A program made the translations under genes and the position numbers. Below, one piece after another: positions 1 to 7,124 of a stretch of 7,765 bases of DNA. The notes under the pieces were generated by a model. That model was given only the letters and a program-made list of their open reading frames with translations. It made no database searches and was not told the DNA's origin. Each line of letters starts with the position of its first letter. Positions within the stretch are counted from its first letter, which is position 1. The stretch comes from JANPPS01 sp031428635. GTDB lineage: Bacteria > Pseudomonadota > Alphaproteobacteria > Acetobacterales > Acetobacteraceae. The stretch lies in NCBI GenBank assembly GCA_031428635.1, contig JANPPS010000252.1, forward strand, positions 1-7,765, read 5' to 3'.

Positions 1-1205
1 GCGTAGTATTGGCCGACGGGACCGGGCCCGTCGATGTGGGCGTGGCGGACGGCCGCATCGCCGCCATCGCCGGGCATGTGGCCGCGGACTGCCCACGCAT
101 TATGGCGGAGGGCTGCCTGCTGGTGCCCGGGCTGGTAGAGACGCATTTTCACCTCGATAAGACCTGCATCATGGACCGCTGCGCCCCACGGGAGGGTACG
201 GTTGCCGAAGCGGTGCGCCTGACCGCTGCCGCCAAACGCGGGTTCACGCCACAGGACGTGTATGCGCGCGGGCGCCAGGTGCTGGAGCGCGCGGTCGGCT
301 GGGGCACCATGCACATGCGAACCCATGTCGAGGTCGATCCCGGCATCGGCATGACCGGGTTCGAGGGTGTGCAGGCATTGGCGCGTGACTTTGCCTGGGC
401 GATGGATATCGAGTTGTGCGTCTTTCCGCAGGAGGGCCTGCTGAACAATCCCGGCACCGACGCGCTGCTGATCGAAGGCCTGCGCCGGGGTGCCCGGGCC
501 ATCGGTGCGGTTCCCTACGTCGATACCGATCCGCGCGGGCAGATCGATCGCATCTTTGAGATTGCCCGCGAATGGGACGTGGACATCGATATGCACCTGG
601 ACCTGGCGGACACGCCGGACGGGATGCAGACCGATTACGTCTGCCGCAAGACCGAGGAGTACGGCTGGGGCGGCCGCGTGGCGATCGGCCATGTGACGCA
701 GATGTCGCTCGTGGCGCCCGCACGCCTGGCGGAGCTGGCAGCGACTCTTGCCCGCGCTGGGGTGGCGGTCACGGTGCTGCCCGCGACCGACCTGTATCTT
801 ATGGGCCGTAACCACACCCATGCCGTGCCGCGGGGCGTCGTGCCGGCTGGGTCGCTACGGGCGGCAGGGGTTACCTGTTCGGTGGCTACGAATAACGTGC
901 TGAACCCGTTCACGCCCTATGGCGACGCCAATCTACTGCGTATGGCGAACCTGTATGCGAATGTGTGCCAGGTTTCGCGTCCGGAGGAACTGGCGGGCTG
1001 CCTCGAAATGGTGACGATGGAGGCGGCAAAGCTGATGCGTCTGCCGAATTATGGCTTGCACGTCGGTGCGCCGGCCGACCTAGTGCTACTCGACGCGACC
1101 GGGCCAGCAGCGGCCGTGGCTGCATTGGCGCAGCCATTATGGGGAATGAAGGCCGGACGGCGCACGTTCGATCGCGCCCGCCCGTGCCTGCATCCCCTGG
1201 GCTAA
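1..1205 (+). CDS. Cytosine-deaminase-like amidohydrolase, 5' end cut by window edge
   Basis: This is a metal-dependent hydrolase of the amidohydrolase superfamily (TIM barrel), closest to the CodA/AtzC group and probably cytoplasmic. The frame is open to the left edge; a TTG at 9 exists, but the first beta strand of the family would lie upstream, so roughly ten residues are probably missing. Numbering from that TTG, visible motifs are HFHLDK (46-51, first metal ligands), FPQEG (139-143, containing the glutamine that contacts the base in E. coli CodA), HLDL (196-199), GHVTQM (227-232) and TNNVLNP (294-300). The C-terminal part (NYGLHVGAPADLVLLDA) matches the family's second beta-sandwich segment. 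CodA has HCDE and HDD where this protein has HLDL and TNN, so the catalytic Glu and metal-binding Asp are both replaced. It is therefore unlikely to be a classical cytosine deaminase; the substrate is unknown. The stop is TAA at 1203-1205. Family assignment is firm, substrate is not. Confidence 0.85.
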   Translation, partial: VVLADGTGPVDVGVADGRIAAIAGHVAADCPRIMAEGCLLVPGLVETHFHLDKTCIMDRCAPREGTVAEAVRLTAAAKRGFTPQDVYARGRQVLERAVGWGTMHMRTHVEVDPGIGMTGFEGVQALARDFAWAMDIELCVFPQEGLLNNPGTDALLIEGLRRGARAIGAVPYVDTDPRGQIDRIFEIAREWDVDIDMHLDLADTPDGMQTDYVCRKTEEYGWGGRVAIGHVTQMSLVAPARLAELAATLARAGVAVTVLPATDLYLMGRNHTHAVPRGVVPAGSLRAAGVTCSVATNNVLNPFTPYGDANLLRMANLYANVCQVSRPEELAGCLEMVTMEAAKLMRLPNYGLHVGAPADLVLLDATGPAAAVAALAQPLWGMKAGRRTFDRARPCLHPLG

Positions 1206-1217
1206 GGCGAGAGTTAC

Positions 1218-1261
1218 GGCCAAACGGGCGGTGATCCTGTTCGAGCAGCGTACGCCCGGCC
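1218..1261 (+). terminator. Imperfect hairpin after the amidohydrolase gene
   Basis: Thirteen bases past the stop, GGC-aaa-CGGGCG (1218-1229/1230) can pair with CGCCCG-GCC (1253-1261), and CTG/CAG pair inside the loop. It is GC-rich and in the right place to end the upstream transcript, but the stem is interrupted and no run of T follows. It could equally be incidental structure in GC-rich DNA. Confidence 0.2.
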
Positions 1262-1267
1262 TATAAA
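1262..1267 (+). promoter_or_regulatory. Possible -10 element (TATAAA) upstream of mazG
   Basis: TATAAA is the best -10-like hexamer in the 154-bp gap before mazG and would give a leader of about 86 nt. No convincing -35 is seen 16-18 bp upstream, so the call is weak. The gap otherwise shows no gene. Confidence 0.25.
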
Positions 1268-1345
1268 CCTATGCTGCGAACGCCGTGCTCCGATCGGTGA
1301 ATGGTTGCGCGTGCGACCCCACCACGGTCGCAGGTGACCTGCCGA

Positions 1346-1351
1346 AAAGGA
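1346..1351 (+). promoter_or_regulatory. Ribosome binding site that sets the mazG start
   Basis: AAAGGA lies eight bases before a TTG at 1360. Starting there gives an N-terminus (LNVSLPSPDNQ, with initiator Met) of ordinary length ahead of the first MazG helix. A GTG at 1285 in the same frame would add 25 residues without family character and has no comparable site. Confidence 0.6.
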
Positions 1352-1359
1352 CCGAACGG

Positions 1360-2172
1360 TTGAACGTTTCATTACCTTCCCCCGACAACCAAGCGGACCG
1401 TAGTGATCCGGAGGCGGAAATTACGCGTCTGCTATCCATCATGGCCGCATTACGTGACCCGATGACCGGTTGCCCGTGGGATCAGGTTCAGACCTGGGCC
1501 ACTATTGCGCCGTATACGATCGAGGAAGCGTAAGAGGTTGCGGACGCAATCGCCGCCCAGGACCTAGATGCGCTGCCGGATGAGTTGGGCGATTTGCTGT
1601 TCCAAGTGGTCTATCACGCCCGCCTGGCAGAGGAGGCCGGGTTGTTCACGTTCGCCGACGTGGCGCGCCGAATTTCGGACAAGATGGTCCGCCGGCACCC
1701 CCACGTGTTTACCCCGGGCGACGCGCCCGCACTCGGCTGGGACGGTCATAAAAAAATCGAGCGTGCCGCCCGTCAGCAAAATGGCGTTCTGGCCGGGGTG
1801 GCGCCGGGCCTGCCTGCCCTGTCACACGCGCTTAAACTAACAACCCGGGCCGCCCGCGTCGGGTTCGATTGGCCAGACGCCGCCGCCGTGTTCGATAAGC
1901 TGCAGGAGGAGATTACGGAACTGCAGGCTGAACTGCCGAACGCAGACCGGGCGCGCATGGCCGATGAGATGGGGGATCTGCTGTTCGTGACCGCCAACCT
2001 GGCGCGTAAGCTGGGTCTGGACCCCGAAGCCTGTCTGCACCAGGCGAGTGCCAAGTTTACCCGGCGGTTCAACGGAGTGGAAGCGGCGCTGGCGCGTGAC
2101 GGGCTGACCCCGGCCGATGCATCCCTGGCGTTGATGGAGGCGCATTGGGTTGCGGTAAAGCGGCAGGAGTAA
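1360..2172 (+). pseudogene. mazG: MazG nucleoside triphosphate pyrophosphohydrolase, interrupted by an in-frame TAA
   Basis: MazG hydrolyses NTPs and dNTPs to the monophosphate and pyrophosphate, clearing non-canonical nucleotides and, in E. coli, influencing the (p)ppGpp response. The frame starts at TTG 1360 and reads the family's CPWDQVQT and APYTIEEA, then meets TAA at 1531-1533, then continues in the same frame with EVADAI and DELGDLLFQVVYHA to a TAA at 2170-2172. In intact MazG proteins the interrupted position is tyrosine (EEAYEV), so one base change of TAT or TAC explains the stop. It falls inside the EExxE metal-binding helix of the N-terminal domain. The C-terminal domain is complete: RRHPHVF, RVGFDWPDA, EEITE and DEMGDLLF are all present. 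In E. coli MazG the C-terminal domain carries the activity, so a truncated product could matter if re-initiated (TTG 1585 or ATG 1684 are in frame, both with poor binding sites). The alternative is a sequencing error in an intact gene of about 270 codons. Confidence 0.88.
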
Positions 2173-2286
2173 GCGATGGCACCGTCATAAAAACCCGCGA
2201 TTGACCGTTTCTGCCTGCGCGCCATTTGAAAGGTATCATGCGGCCATACCGTCGGTCGCACCCAACAATGCCGGAGGGCCGCCGCC

Positions 2287-2721
2287 ATGACCATCGCATC
2301 CGTTTTACGCACAAAGGGCAATACTATCGTCTCCATCCGGCCAGACACGTCGTTGCCGGAGTTGGCATCAACGATCGCATCCCGCCGCATTGGCGCTGTG
2401 ATCGTGCTCGATGATGACGGGAAATTGGCTGGGATCGTGAGCGAACGCGACGTGGTCAAGGCGCTGGCAAGCCATGGTGCAGCAGTTCAGACGATGAACG
2501 CTGGTGACATTATGACCCGGACCGTTAAAACCGTCACGCCGGAGACGACCATCAATGAGGCAATGGAATTGATGGATCGTGGCTATTTTCGCCATTTACC
2601 CGTGCTGGATAACGGTTCGCTCGTGGGTATCATCAGCGTACGCGACGTCGTTCGCGCCCGTATCGAGCGGGAGGTGGAGGAGAATGAGAGCCTGCACACC
2701 TACATCCACTCGCGCGGCTGA
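2287..2721 (+). CDS. Two-CBS-domain protein
   Basis: A 144-residue cytoplasmic protein made almost entirely of a CBS pair (Bateman module), which in this superfamily binds adenosine nucleotides (AMP, ATP, NAD or related) in the cleft between the repeats. The first CBS spans about residues 8-62 and ends in GIVSERDVV; the second spans about 73-130 and ends in GIISVRDVV. Both retain the G-h-h-S-x-R-D pattern that contacts ribose and phosphate, so both sites look usable. A charged tail (REVEENESLHTYIHSRG) closes the protein. There is no attached enzyme, transporter or DNA-binding domain, so its partner is unknown. The ATG is supported by GGAGGG at 2273-2278, eight bases upstream. It lies 114 bp after mazG on the same strand and converges on hflX with a 25-bp gap. 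A nucleotide-sensing role beside a nucleotide hydrolase is suggestive only. Confidence 0.9.
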   Translation: MTIASVLRTKGNTIVSIRPDTSLPELASTIASRRIGAVIVLDDDGKLAGIVSERDVVKALASHGAAVQTMNAGDIMTRTVKTVTPETTINEAMELMDRGYFRHLPVLDNGSLVGIISVRDVVRARIEREVEENESLHTYIHSRG

Positions 2722-2746
2722 AACCCGCGGATAGCCGTCGGTGGGG

Positions 2747-4105
2747 CTAATGCCTGTCGCCGACCCCGTTCTCGTCCCATCGCTCGAACCGCGCCCGATC
2801 GCTTGGCAGCAGGCGTACCTGAACTGTCACGCCGTCCTCCGTGTCGGCACGGTCGAGCACTTCCCCATGCTCATACAACCACGCCAGCCGCGCGCCGTCG
2901 GTGCCGGGCAGTGCGTATTGTGCCCGCTCCATGCTGGCCGAAATGCGGCTATCGATCGCGTTCAGTAACGCCGGTAGCCCCTCATTCGTCAGCGCCGACA
3001 CTGGAATGCAGTCGTCGCGCAGGGGTACGTTGTCGATGCCGCCTAGCAGGTCGGCCTTGTTCAACACCTCGATCGTGCGGGACGGCCAATCCTCGTCGAT
3101 GGCGCCGTCGCGAACCATGCCGTTTAGCACCGCCACCACGTCTGCCCGCTGCGCCATGGTGTCCGGATGGGCAATGTCCCGTACATGCAGGATCACGTCG
3201 GCTTCCGACACCTCCTCCAGCGTCGCGCGAAATGCCTCAACCAGCTCGGTCGGTAGATCGCTGATGAAGCCCACCGTATCCGACAGGATAGCGCGCCGAC
3301 TAGAAGGCAGGCGTAGGCCGCGCATGGTTGGGTCCAGCGTCGCAAATAGCTGATCCTGCGCATTTACGCCGGCGCCCGTCACCGCATTGAACAGCGTGGA
3401 CTTACCGGCGTTCGTGTAGCCAACCAAGGCGATGACGGGGTGCGGCACGCGGGCGCGGGCGGTGCGATGCAGGCCGCGGGTGCGGCGCACCTGCTCCAGA
3501 TCCTGCTTCACCCGCACGATCCGGTCGCCGATCAGCCGCCGGTCCGCCTCGATCTGCGTCTCACCGGGTCCGCCCAGGAAGCCGAAGCCGCCGCGCTGCC
3601 GTTCTAAGTGGGTCCAGGATCGCACGAGGCGGCTGCGCTGGTATTGCAGATGCGCCAGCTCGACCTGCATGGCCCCTTCTTTTGTACGCGCGCGCTCACC
3701 GAAGATATCCAGGATCAAGCCGGTGCGGTCGATGACCTTGCAGCCCCATTCGCGTTCCAGGTTACGTTGCTGTACCGGACTGAGAGTGCTGTCGACGATG
3801 GCCACCTCCACCTGCGCCGCCGTCAGCGCTTCACCGACAAGAGCCACCTGCCCTTGTCCAAGCAGCGTTGACGATCGCCGGGTGCGTAGCGGCAAAATGA
3901 CGGTGTGGACGACCACCAAGCCGATCGACGCCGCGAGCCCGACCGCTTCGGCCAGTTGCGCCTCGGCCGCGCGCGACACGTCTCCGGTACGCGGTTTTTC
4001 CCACGGCAGGACGACGGCGGCGCGGGTCGCGCCCGACGCGGTATCAGATCGCTTGATGGCCAGCGTCAGTCTCCTGCGGTGCGGCGCCCTCGGCCTTGGT
4101 TGCAT
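2747..4105 (-). CDS. hflX: Ribosome-associated GTPase HflX
   Basis: HflX is a translation-factor-like GTPase that binds the 50S subunit and, in E. coli, splits stalled 70S ribosomes under stress. Numbering from ATG 4105 (452 residues), the N-terminal HflX domain (about 30-180) carries LLGQGQV and the family signature GGPGETQIEADRR (178-190), followed by a helical linker. The G domain has G1 GYTNAGKST (229-237), the G2-region threonine in FATLDPT (254-260), G3 DTVGF (276-280), G4 NKAD (349-352) and G5 SAL (370-372). A short C-terminal domain follows. All nucleotide-binding motifs are intact. The start is uncertain: ATG 4105 lies 62 bp inside hfq and gives an arginine-rich leader, whereas CTG 4063 (protein beginning with AIKRSDT after Met) has AGGAGA at ideal spacing. 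The gene follows hfq in an overlapping pair, so translational coupling is likely. The stop is TAG, 25 bp from the convergent CBS gene. Confidence 0.95.
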   Translation of the reverse strand: MQPRPRAPHRRRLTLAIKRSDTASGATRAAVVLPWEKPRTGDVSRAAEAQLAEAVGLAASIGLVVVHTVILPLRTRRSSTLLGQGQVALVGEALTAAQVEVAIVDSTLSPVQQRNLEREWGCKVIDRTGLILDIFGERARTKEGAMQVELAHLQYQRSRLVRSWTHLERQRGGFGFLGGPGETQIEADRRLIGDRIVRVKQDLEQVRRTRGLHRTARARVPHPVIALVGYTNAGKSTLFNAVTGAGVNAQDQLFATLDPTMRGLRLPSSRRAILSDTVGFISDLPTELVEAFRATLEEVSEADVILHVRDIAHPDTMAQRADVVAVLNGMVRDGAIDEDWPSRTIEVLNKADLLGGIDNVPLRDDCIPVSALTNEGLPALLNAIDSRISASMERAQYALPGTDGARLAWLYEHGEVLDRADTEDGVTVQVRLLPSDRARFERWDENGVGDRH

Positions 4106-4328
4106 CGAACAGCATAATCGGCGCGCCGGGCATCACAGTGCTAATGGCATGTTTATAGACAAGCTGCGTATGGCCGTCGCGCCGCAGTAGGACCGAGAAA
4201 TTATCGAACCACGTGATGATGCCTTGCAGCTTGACCCCATTCACGAGGAACACCGTCACGGACGTTTTTGATTTGCGCACATGGTTCAGGAATACGTCCT
4301 GGACGTTCTGCGACTTGTCTTGGGCCAC
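4044..4328 (-). CDS. hfq: RNA chaperone Hfq
   Basis: Hfq forms an Sm-like hexameric ring that pairs small RNAs with mRNAs and affects mRNA stability and translation. The 94-residue protein has the complete Sm fold: N-terminal helix with QDVFLNHVRKSK (10-21), Sm1 (FLVNGVKLQGIITWFDNF, 27-44) and Sm2 with the hallmark YKHAIST (58-64). Q10/D11, F44 and Y58-K59-H60 correspond to proximal-face uridine-binding residues in E. coli Hfq; positive residues near 18-21 fit the rim. The C-terminal tail after residue 67 is short and acidic, as is common in alphaproteobacteria. The start is GTG, with AAGGA (4340-4336) seven bases upstream. It heads the hfq-hflX pair and is divergent from the Zur-like gene across a 136-bp gap that must hold its promoter, although I see no clear -35/-10 pair there. 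Confidence 0.97.
   Translation of the reverse strand: MAQDKSQNVQDVFLNHVRKSKTSVTVFLVNGVKLQGIITWFDNFSVLLRRDGHTQLVYKHAISTVMPGAPIMLFDATKAEGAAPQETDAGHQAI
4070..4075 (-). promoter_or_regulatory. Strong Shine-Dalgarno inside hfq, upstream of a CTG in the hflX frame
   Basis: Read on the minus strand, AGGAGA is followed six bases later by CTG (4063-4061) in the hflX frame. It lies inside the last codons of hfq, where a translation signal for the next gene is expected. It lies downstream of the ATG at 4105, so it cannot serve that start. Confidence 0.5.
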
Positions 4329-4446
4329 GTTCGTGTCCTTTTGATATTGTCTGCACGATACCTTGGTTTGGTTCGGGCAGAAGGTAAGGCTTAAACTCTA
4401 CGGGGCACCGTCCCGCATGGCAACGCAGTGTATCCGGCACGTCTGC

Positions 4447-4460
4447 GATCGATTACGATC
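4447..4460. repeat. Small inverted repeat just upstream of the Zur-like gene
   Basis: GATCG-ATTA-CGATC is a perfect 5-bp inverted repeat around a 4-base centre, ending four bases before the ATG at 4465. Its position would suit an operator, but it does not resemble the AT-rich palindrome at 7125-7141 and may be chance. Confidence 0.25.
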
Positions 4461-4464
4461 TGGT

Positions 4465-4899
4465 ATGGTTATTCAGGATCCCATGGCCCACGCCGAACGG
4501 CTTTGCCGCGACCAGGGTGGGCGATTGACCCGGGGGCGGCGCGCGTTGCTGGAACTGCTGTTGCAGGCCCCGCGTCCCCTGACAGCCTATGAAACCCTCG
4601 ATCTTTGCCGGGCGACGGACGCATCGGCGACGCCGGCCAGCATATACCGCGGGCTCGATTTTCTAATCAAATACGGTTTGGCGCATCGGCTGGAAACAAC
4701 CCGCGCCTACGTCGCCTGCGGGCATCCGGACCACCCCCACGCCGGACAATTCCTGATTTGCCGCCAGTGCGGCACCGTGGTGGAGACGGAGGACGAGCGG
4801 GTGGCGTCAGCCACCGACCAGTTGGGTCAACGGCTGGGTTTTACGCTCGACCAACGCACGGTAGAACTGACGGGCGTGTGCGGTTCCTGTCAGGGCTAG
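4465..4899 (+). CDS. zur: Fur-superfamily metalloregulator, Zur-like
   Basis: A cytoplasmic metal-sensing repressor. From ATG 4465 it is 144 residues. The N-terminal winged helix includes GGRLTRGRRALLELLLQAPR (18-37) and the recognition helix region TPASIYRGLDFL (56-67). The dimerisation and metal domain has a cysteine and histidine cluster (C85, H87, H90, H92) running into FLICRQCGTVVE, and two CxxC pairs (C99/C102 and C139/C142) that form the structural zinc site in this superfamily. The AYETLD motif, the HPHAGQFLICRQCG wording and lack of the Fur-type HHDH motif favour Zur (zinc) over Fur (iron). The start could be ATG 4483 instead, since CAGGA lies just before it, though only four bases away; the longer upstream extension to 4363 has no family character. 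The gene is divergent from hfq and converges on the receptor gene, their stops overlapping in CTAG (4896-4899). Its likely target is the palindrome at 7125-7141. Confidence 0.82.
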   Translation: MVIQDPMAHAERLCRDQGGRLTRGRRALLELLLQAPRPLTAYETLDLCRATDASATPASIYRGLDFLIKYGLAHRLETTRAYVACGHPDHPHAGQFLICRQCGTVVETEDERVASATDQLGQRLGFTLDQRTVELTGVCGSCQG

Positions 4900-7091
4900 A
4901 AACGCTGCGTGACGCCGCCCAGAATGGCCCGGCGTAACCCGTATTGTGGATTGCCGACACCCAATCCGCTGCCGTCCCGTAATACGTACTTACGGTCCAG
5001 CACGTTGATCACGTCCACCCGCAACTCCGTCCCCCGGCCGAGGCCGCTCAGGGCCGCAGGGTCGATCCGCTGCACGGCAGATAAGTTGATCGTGTAATAA
5101 CCGCCCAACTCCCGGCCGTTCGGGATATTTGGAACGGTCGCTGCACTGGCCCTCAGCCCGCTGCCCACAAGCAGGTCCGCCGATAGTCGTAGCGGGGTGG
5201 TCGTCCCCTGCATCACCGTATAGGCGGCCCCGGCTGACCCGGTGAAGCGTTGGTCATGGTCCTGTTTGATGTATCGCCCGCTGATGTAATCCAAATCAGC
5301 CTGGCTGAAATTAAACTGGCTACTGACAATGTGGCGGGCGATTGCGCGGGAGATCGAGAGGTTGCCGAACAGCGACAGCGGGCCGCGCTCATACGTGCCG
5401 GAGAACTCGGCACCCGTCACGTCGCCGTTTGCATAGTTGAACGCCGTCAACAAGATGGGGGAGCCGAACTGGCCCTCGTCGATCAAATTCGTCGCGCGCT
5501 TGTAGTATCCGTCAACGCCCAGGGTCAGGCCGGGTACCACAACCTGCTGCACGCCGATGTCGAAATAATGCGACCGTTCGGCCCTCACCGGGCTGCTCTG
5601 CAACACGGGCGGCTGCGCGGTCGTACCGATAAACCGGTTGATCGTCGTGTTGCCCACTAGCTCGAATGGCGGCGGATTGAAGTAGCGGGCGTAGCCGATA
5701 TGCAGGGTTGTGCCGTCCATCGGCCGCCAGACAGCGTTCACCCGCGGGCTAAGCTGTGCCTCATGCGTGTACGCGTCCACGACATCCGCACGGGCACCGT
5801 AGTTCAGCGTGACGCGGGGTAGTATGCGCCATTCATCCTGGGCGTAGATGCCGTAGAAAGCGCCGGTGCGGGCCGCACGATCGCCGATCGCCACGGGCTG
5901 GTCGGTTGTTTGCTGTCCGAACGCGTCGACGGGCAGCACGTACGACGTCGCCCGGCTGGTCGCACGCTCGTTCTGTGCCAGGAACCCGCCCCGCAGCGTG
6001 TGCGTGTCCGAGATCCGCCAACTGGCGTCCGTCTGGACCCCGGTCGAGGTGATCGCCCGCTTTGCCCCCTGCGCCTGACCGGTAAACAGCAGGTCACCCA
6101 ACGGGTCGGGCGAGTACCGCAGGCTATCGTAGCGCGTAAAGACAGAGGCTTGGACGTCCACGCTTTCTATCTGTTTTTGCAACGATAGAATGCCGAACTG
6201 CTGGAATTGGCGCTGCCGCTCCTGCAGCGTGGCGCTGTCGAAATTCGATACGCCGTTCACCGTCAGACCCAGGCTGGGTACCTGGCCGCCGCGGGTCGGA
6301 ATGCGAAAATCGCCATATGCTGTGCCGGTCATCAGCGTCAGGCGCGTTGTGTCGTTTAGGATACCGCTGATGTAGCCGAAGCCCCGGGCCTGATGCGTCT
6401 CGTCGTCGCGGGCATTGAAACGGCTGGTCGGGTTTTCGATTCCGATGTTGCTGCGCAGAAGCTCACCGGTGAAGAAGTAATCGACCGGTCCGGCGCGGCC
6501 GCCGACTTCGAAGCTGGGCTCAACGGTGCCGCGGCTACCGCCATATAGTGAAACCGCGACGCCCGGGCTGTTGATACCGGTCTTGGTCTGGATGTCGACG
6601 ACGCCCGCGGTGCGGAAGCCGTATTGCGCCGGTAAGGCGCCTGTCACCAATGAGACTTGGTTGGCGAACCGGGACTGCAGCGTGCTGGCGAAACCGGCCA
6701 GCCCCTCCGGCAGTTGGACGCCGTTGATGCGGTACTGGACGTTGCGGTGGTCGCCGCGGATGAATACGTTGCCAAAAGCGTCCTGTACCACGCCGGGCGC
6801 GCGTAGCAGGACTTGGCTAAGCACGGCATTATCGCCCTGCGGCACAGCCTCGATCGCAGCGCGGCCGAAGTCGGTGCGGGTGGCGCCGAGGCTCGGCTGG
6901 ATACTGAGCCGGGCTGCGTCCAGGCGGCGGGCGACGATATCTAAGTCGGGCAGGACGAGATCGTCGGACGGTGCGATATCGCCACTGATCCGTACGGTCG
7001 GAGCGGCGGCCTGGCCGAATGCCGGCGCGCCAGCATTGGCCACGATCAACCCCGCTGCTACTGACAGCAGGCCGATCCGATTAATCATCAT
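4896..7091 (-). CDS. TonB-dependent outer-membrane receptor, probably metal-linked
   Basis: A gated beta-barrel of the outer membrane that imports a scarce ligand using energy passed on by TonB. The 731-residue precursor begins with a signal peptide (MINRIGLLSVAAGLIVANAG, cleavage near AFG-QA at 26-28). A probable TonB box lies in LPDLDIVARR (47-56). The plug domain runs about 60-170 and includes FIRGDHRNVQYRINGVQLPE (110-129) and LPAQYGFRTAGVVDIQTK. The rest is a 22-strand-type barrel ending in GGVTQRF, the C-terminal phenylalanine expected by the barrel-assembly machinery. Length is normal and no disruption is seen. The start ATGATG (7091 or 7088) has GGAG (7101-7098) six to nine bases upstream. 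The ligand cannot be read from sequence: no His-rich or Cys-rich loop is obvious. Neighbours (a Zur-like regulator and a divergent TonB) and the palindrome upstream suggest zinc or a zinc chelate; iron chelates or other ligands remain possible. Confidence 0.94.
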   Translation of the reverse strand: MMINRIGLLSVAAGLIVANAGAPAFGQAAAPTVRISGDIAPSDDLVLPDLDIVARRLDAARLSIQPSLGATRTDFGRAAIEAVPQGDNAVLSQVLLRAPGVVQDAFGNVFIRGDHRNVQYRINGVQLPEGLAGFASTLQSRFANQVSLVTGALPAQYGFRTAGVVDIQTKTGINSPGVAVSLYGGSRGTVEPSFEVGGRAGPVDYFFTGELLRSNIGIENPTSRFNARDDETHQARGFGYISGILNDTTRLTLMTGTAYGDFRIPTRGGQVPSLGLTVNGVSNFDSATLQERQRQFQQFGILSLQKQIESVDVQASVFTRYDSLRYSPDPLGDLLFTGQAQGAKRAITSTGVQTDASWRISDTHTLRGGFLAQNERATSRATSYVLPVDAFGQQTTDQPVAIGDRAARTGAFYGIYAQDEWRILPRVTLNYGARADVVDAYTHEAQLSPRVNAVWRPMDGTTLHIGYARYFNPPPFELVGNTTINRFIGTTAQPPVLQSSPVRAERSHYFDIGVQQVVVPGLTLGVDGYYKRATNLIDEGQFGSPILLTAFNYANGDVTGAEFSGTYERGPLSLFGNLSISRAIARHIVSSQFNFSQADLDYISGRYIKQDHDQRFTGSAGAAYTVMQGTTTPLRLSADLLVGSGLRASAATVPNIPNGRELGGYYTINLSAVQRIDPAALSGLGRGTELRVDVINVLDRKYVLRDGSGLGVGNPQYGLRRAILGGVTQRF

Positions 7092-7124
7092 AGCAGGCTC
7101 CGTGGTCGCGTTCAGAACCCCAAG

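Noticed and set aside
9..11. TTG 9 as the true amidohydrolase start
   Set aside because: The frame is open further left and the family's first strand is missing, so the gene most likely begins outside the window.
1531..1533. Stop-codon reassignment or a special amino acid at the mazG TAA
   Set aside because: Selenocysteine and pyrrolysine use TGA and TAG, and TAA ends the amidohydrolase and mazG frames here, so general reassignment does not fit.
1360..2172. mazG as part of a mazEF toxin-antitoxin locus
   Set aside because: No mazE- or mazF-like gene is nearby; the neighbours are housekeeping genes.
2201..2239. Promoter TTGACC/TATCAT before the CBS gene
   Set aside because: Both hexamers are good but 27 bp apart, too far for one sigma-70 promoter, and neither has a suitable partner.
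1773..2459. Long minus-strand open frame across mazG and the CBS gene
   Set aside because: It is antisense to two recognisable genes, has no family motifs and is typical of GC-rich third positions.
2709..2746. Bidirectional terminator between the CBS gene and hflX
   Set aside because: Only a 5-bp CGGCT/AGCCG pairing with a 13-base loop and no T run is present in the 25-bp gap.
3432..4190. Plus-strand open frame opposite hflX and hfq
   Set aside because: It is rich in Arg, Ser and Cys, covers two certain genes on the other strand and shows no domain.
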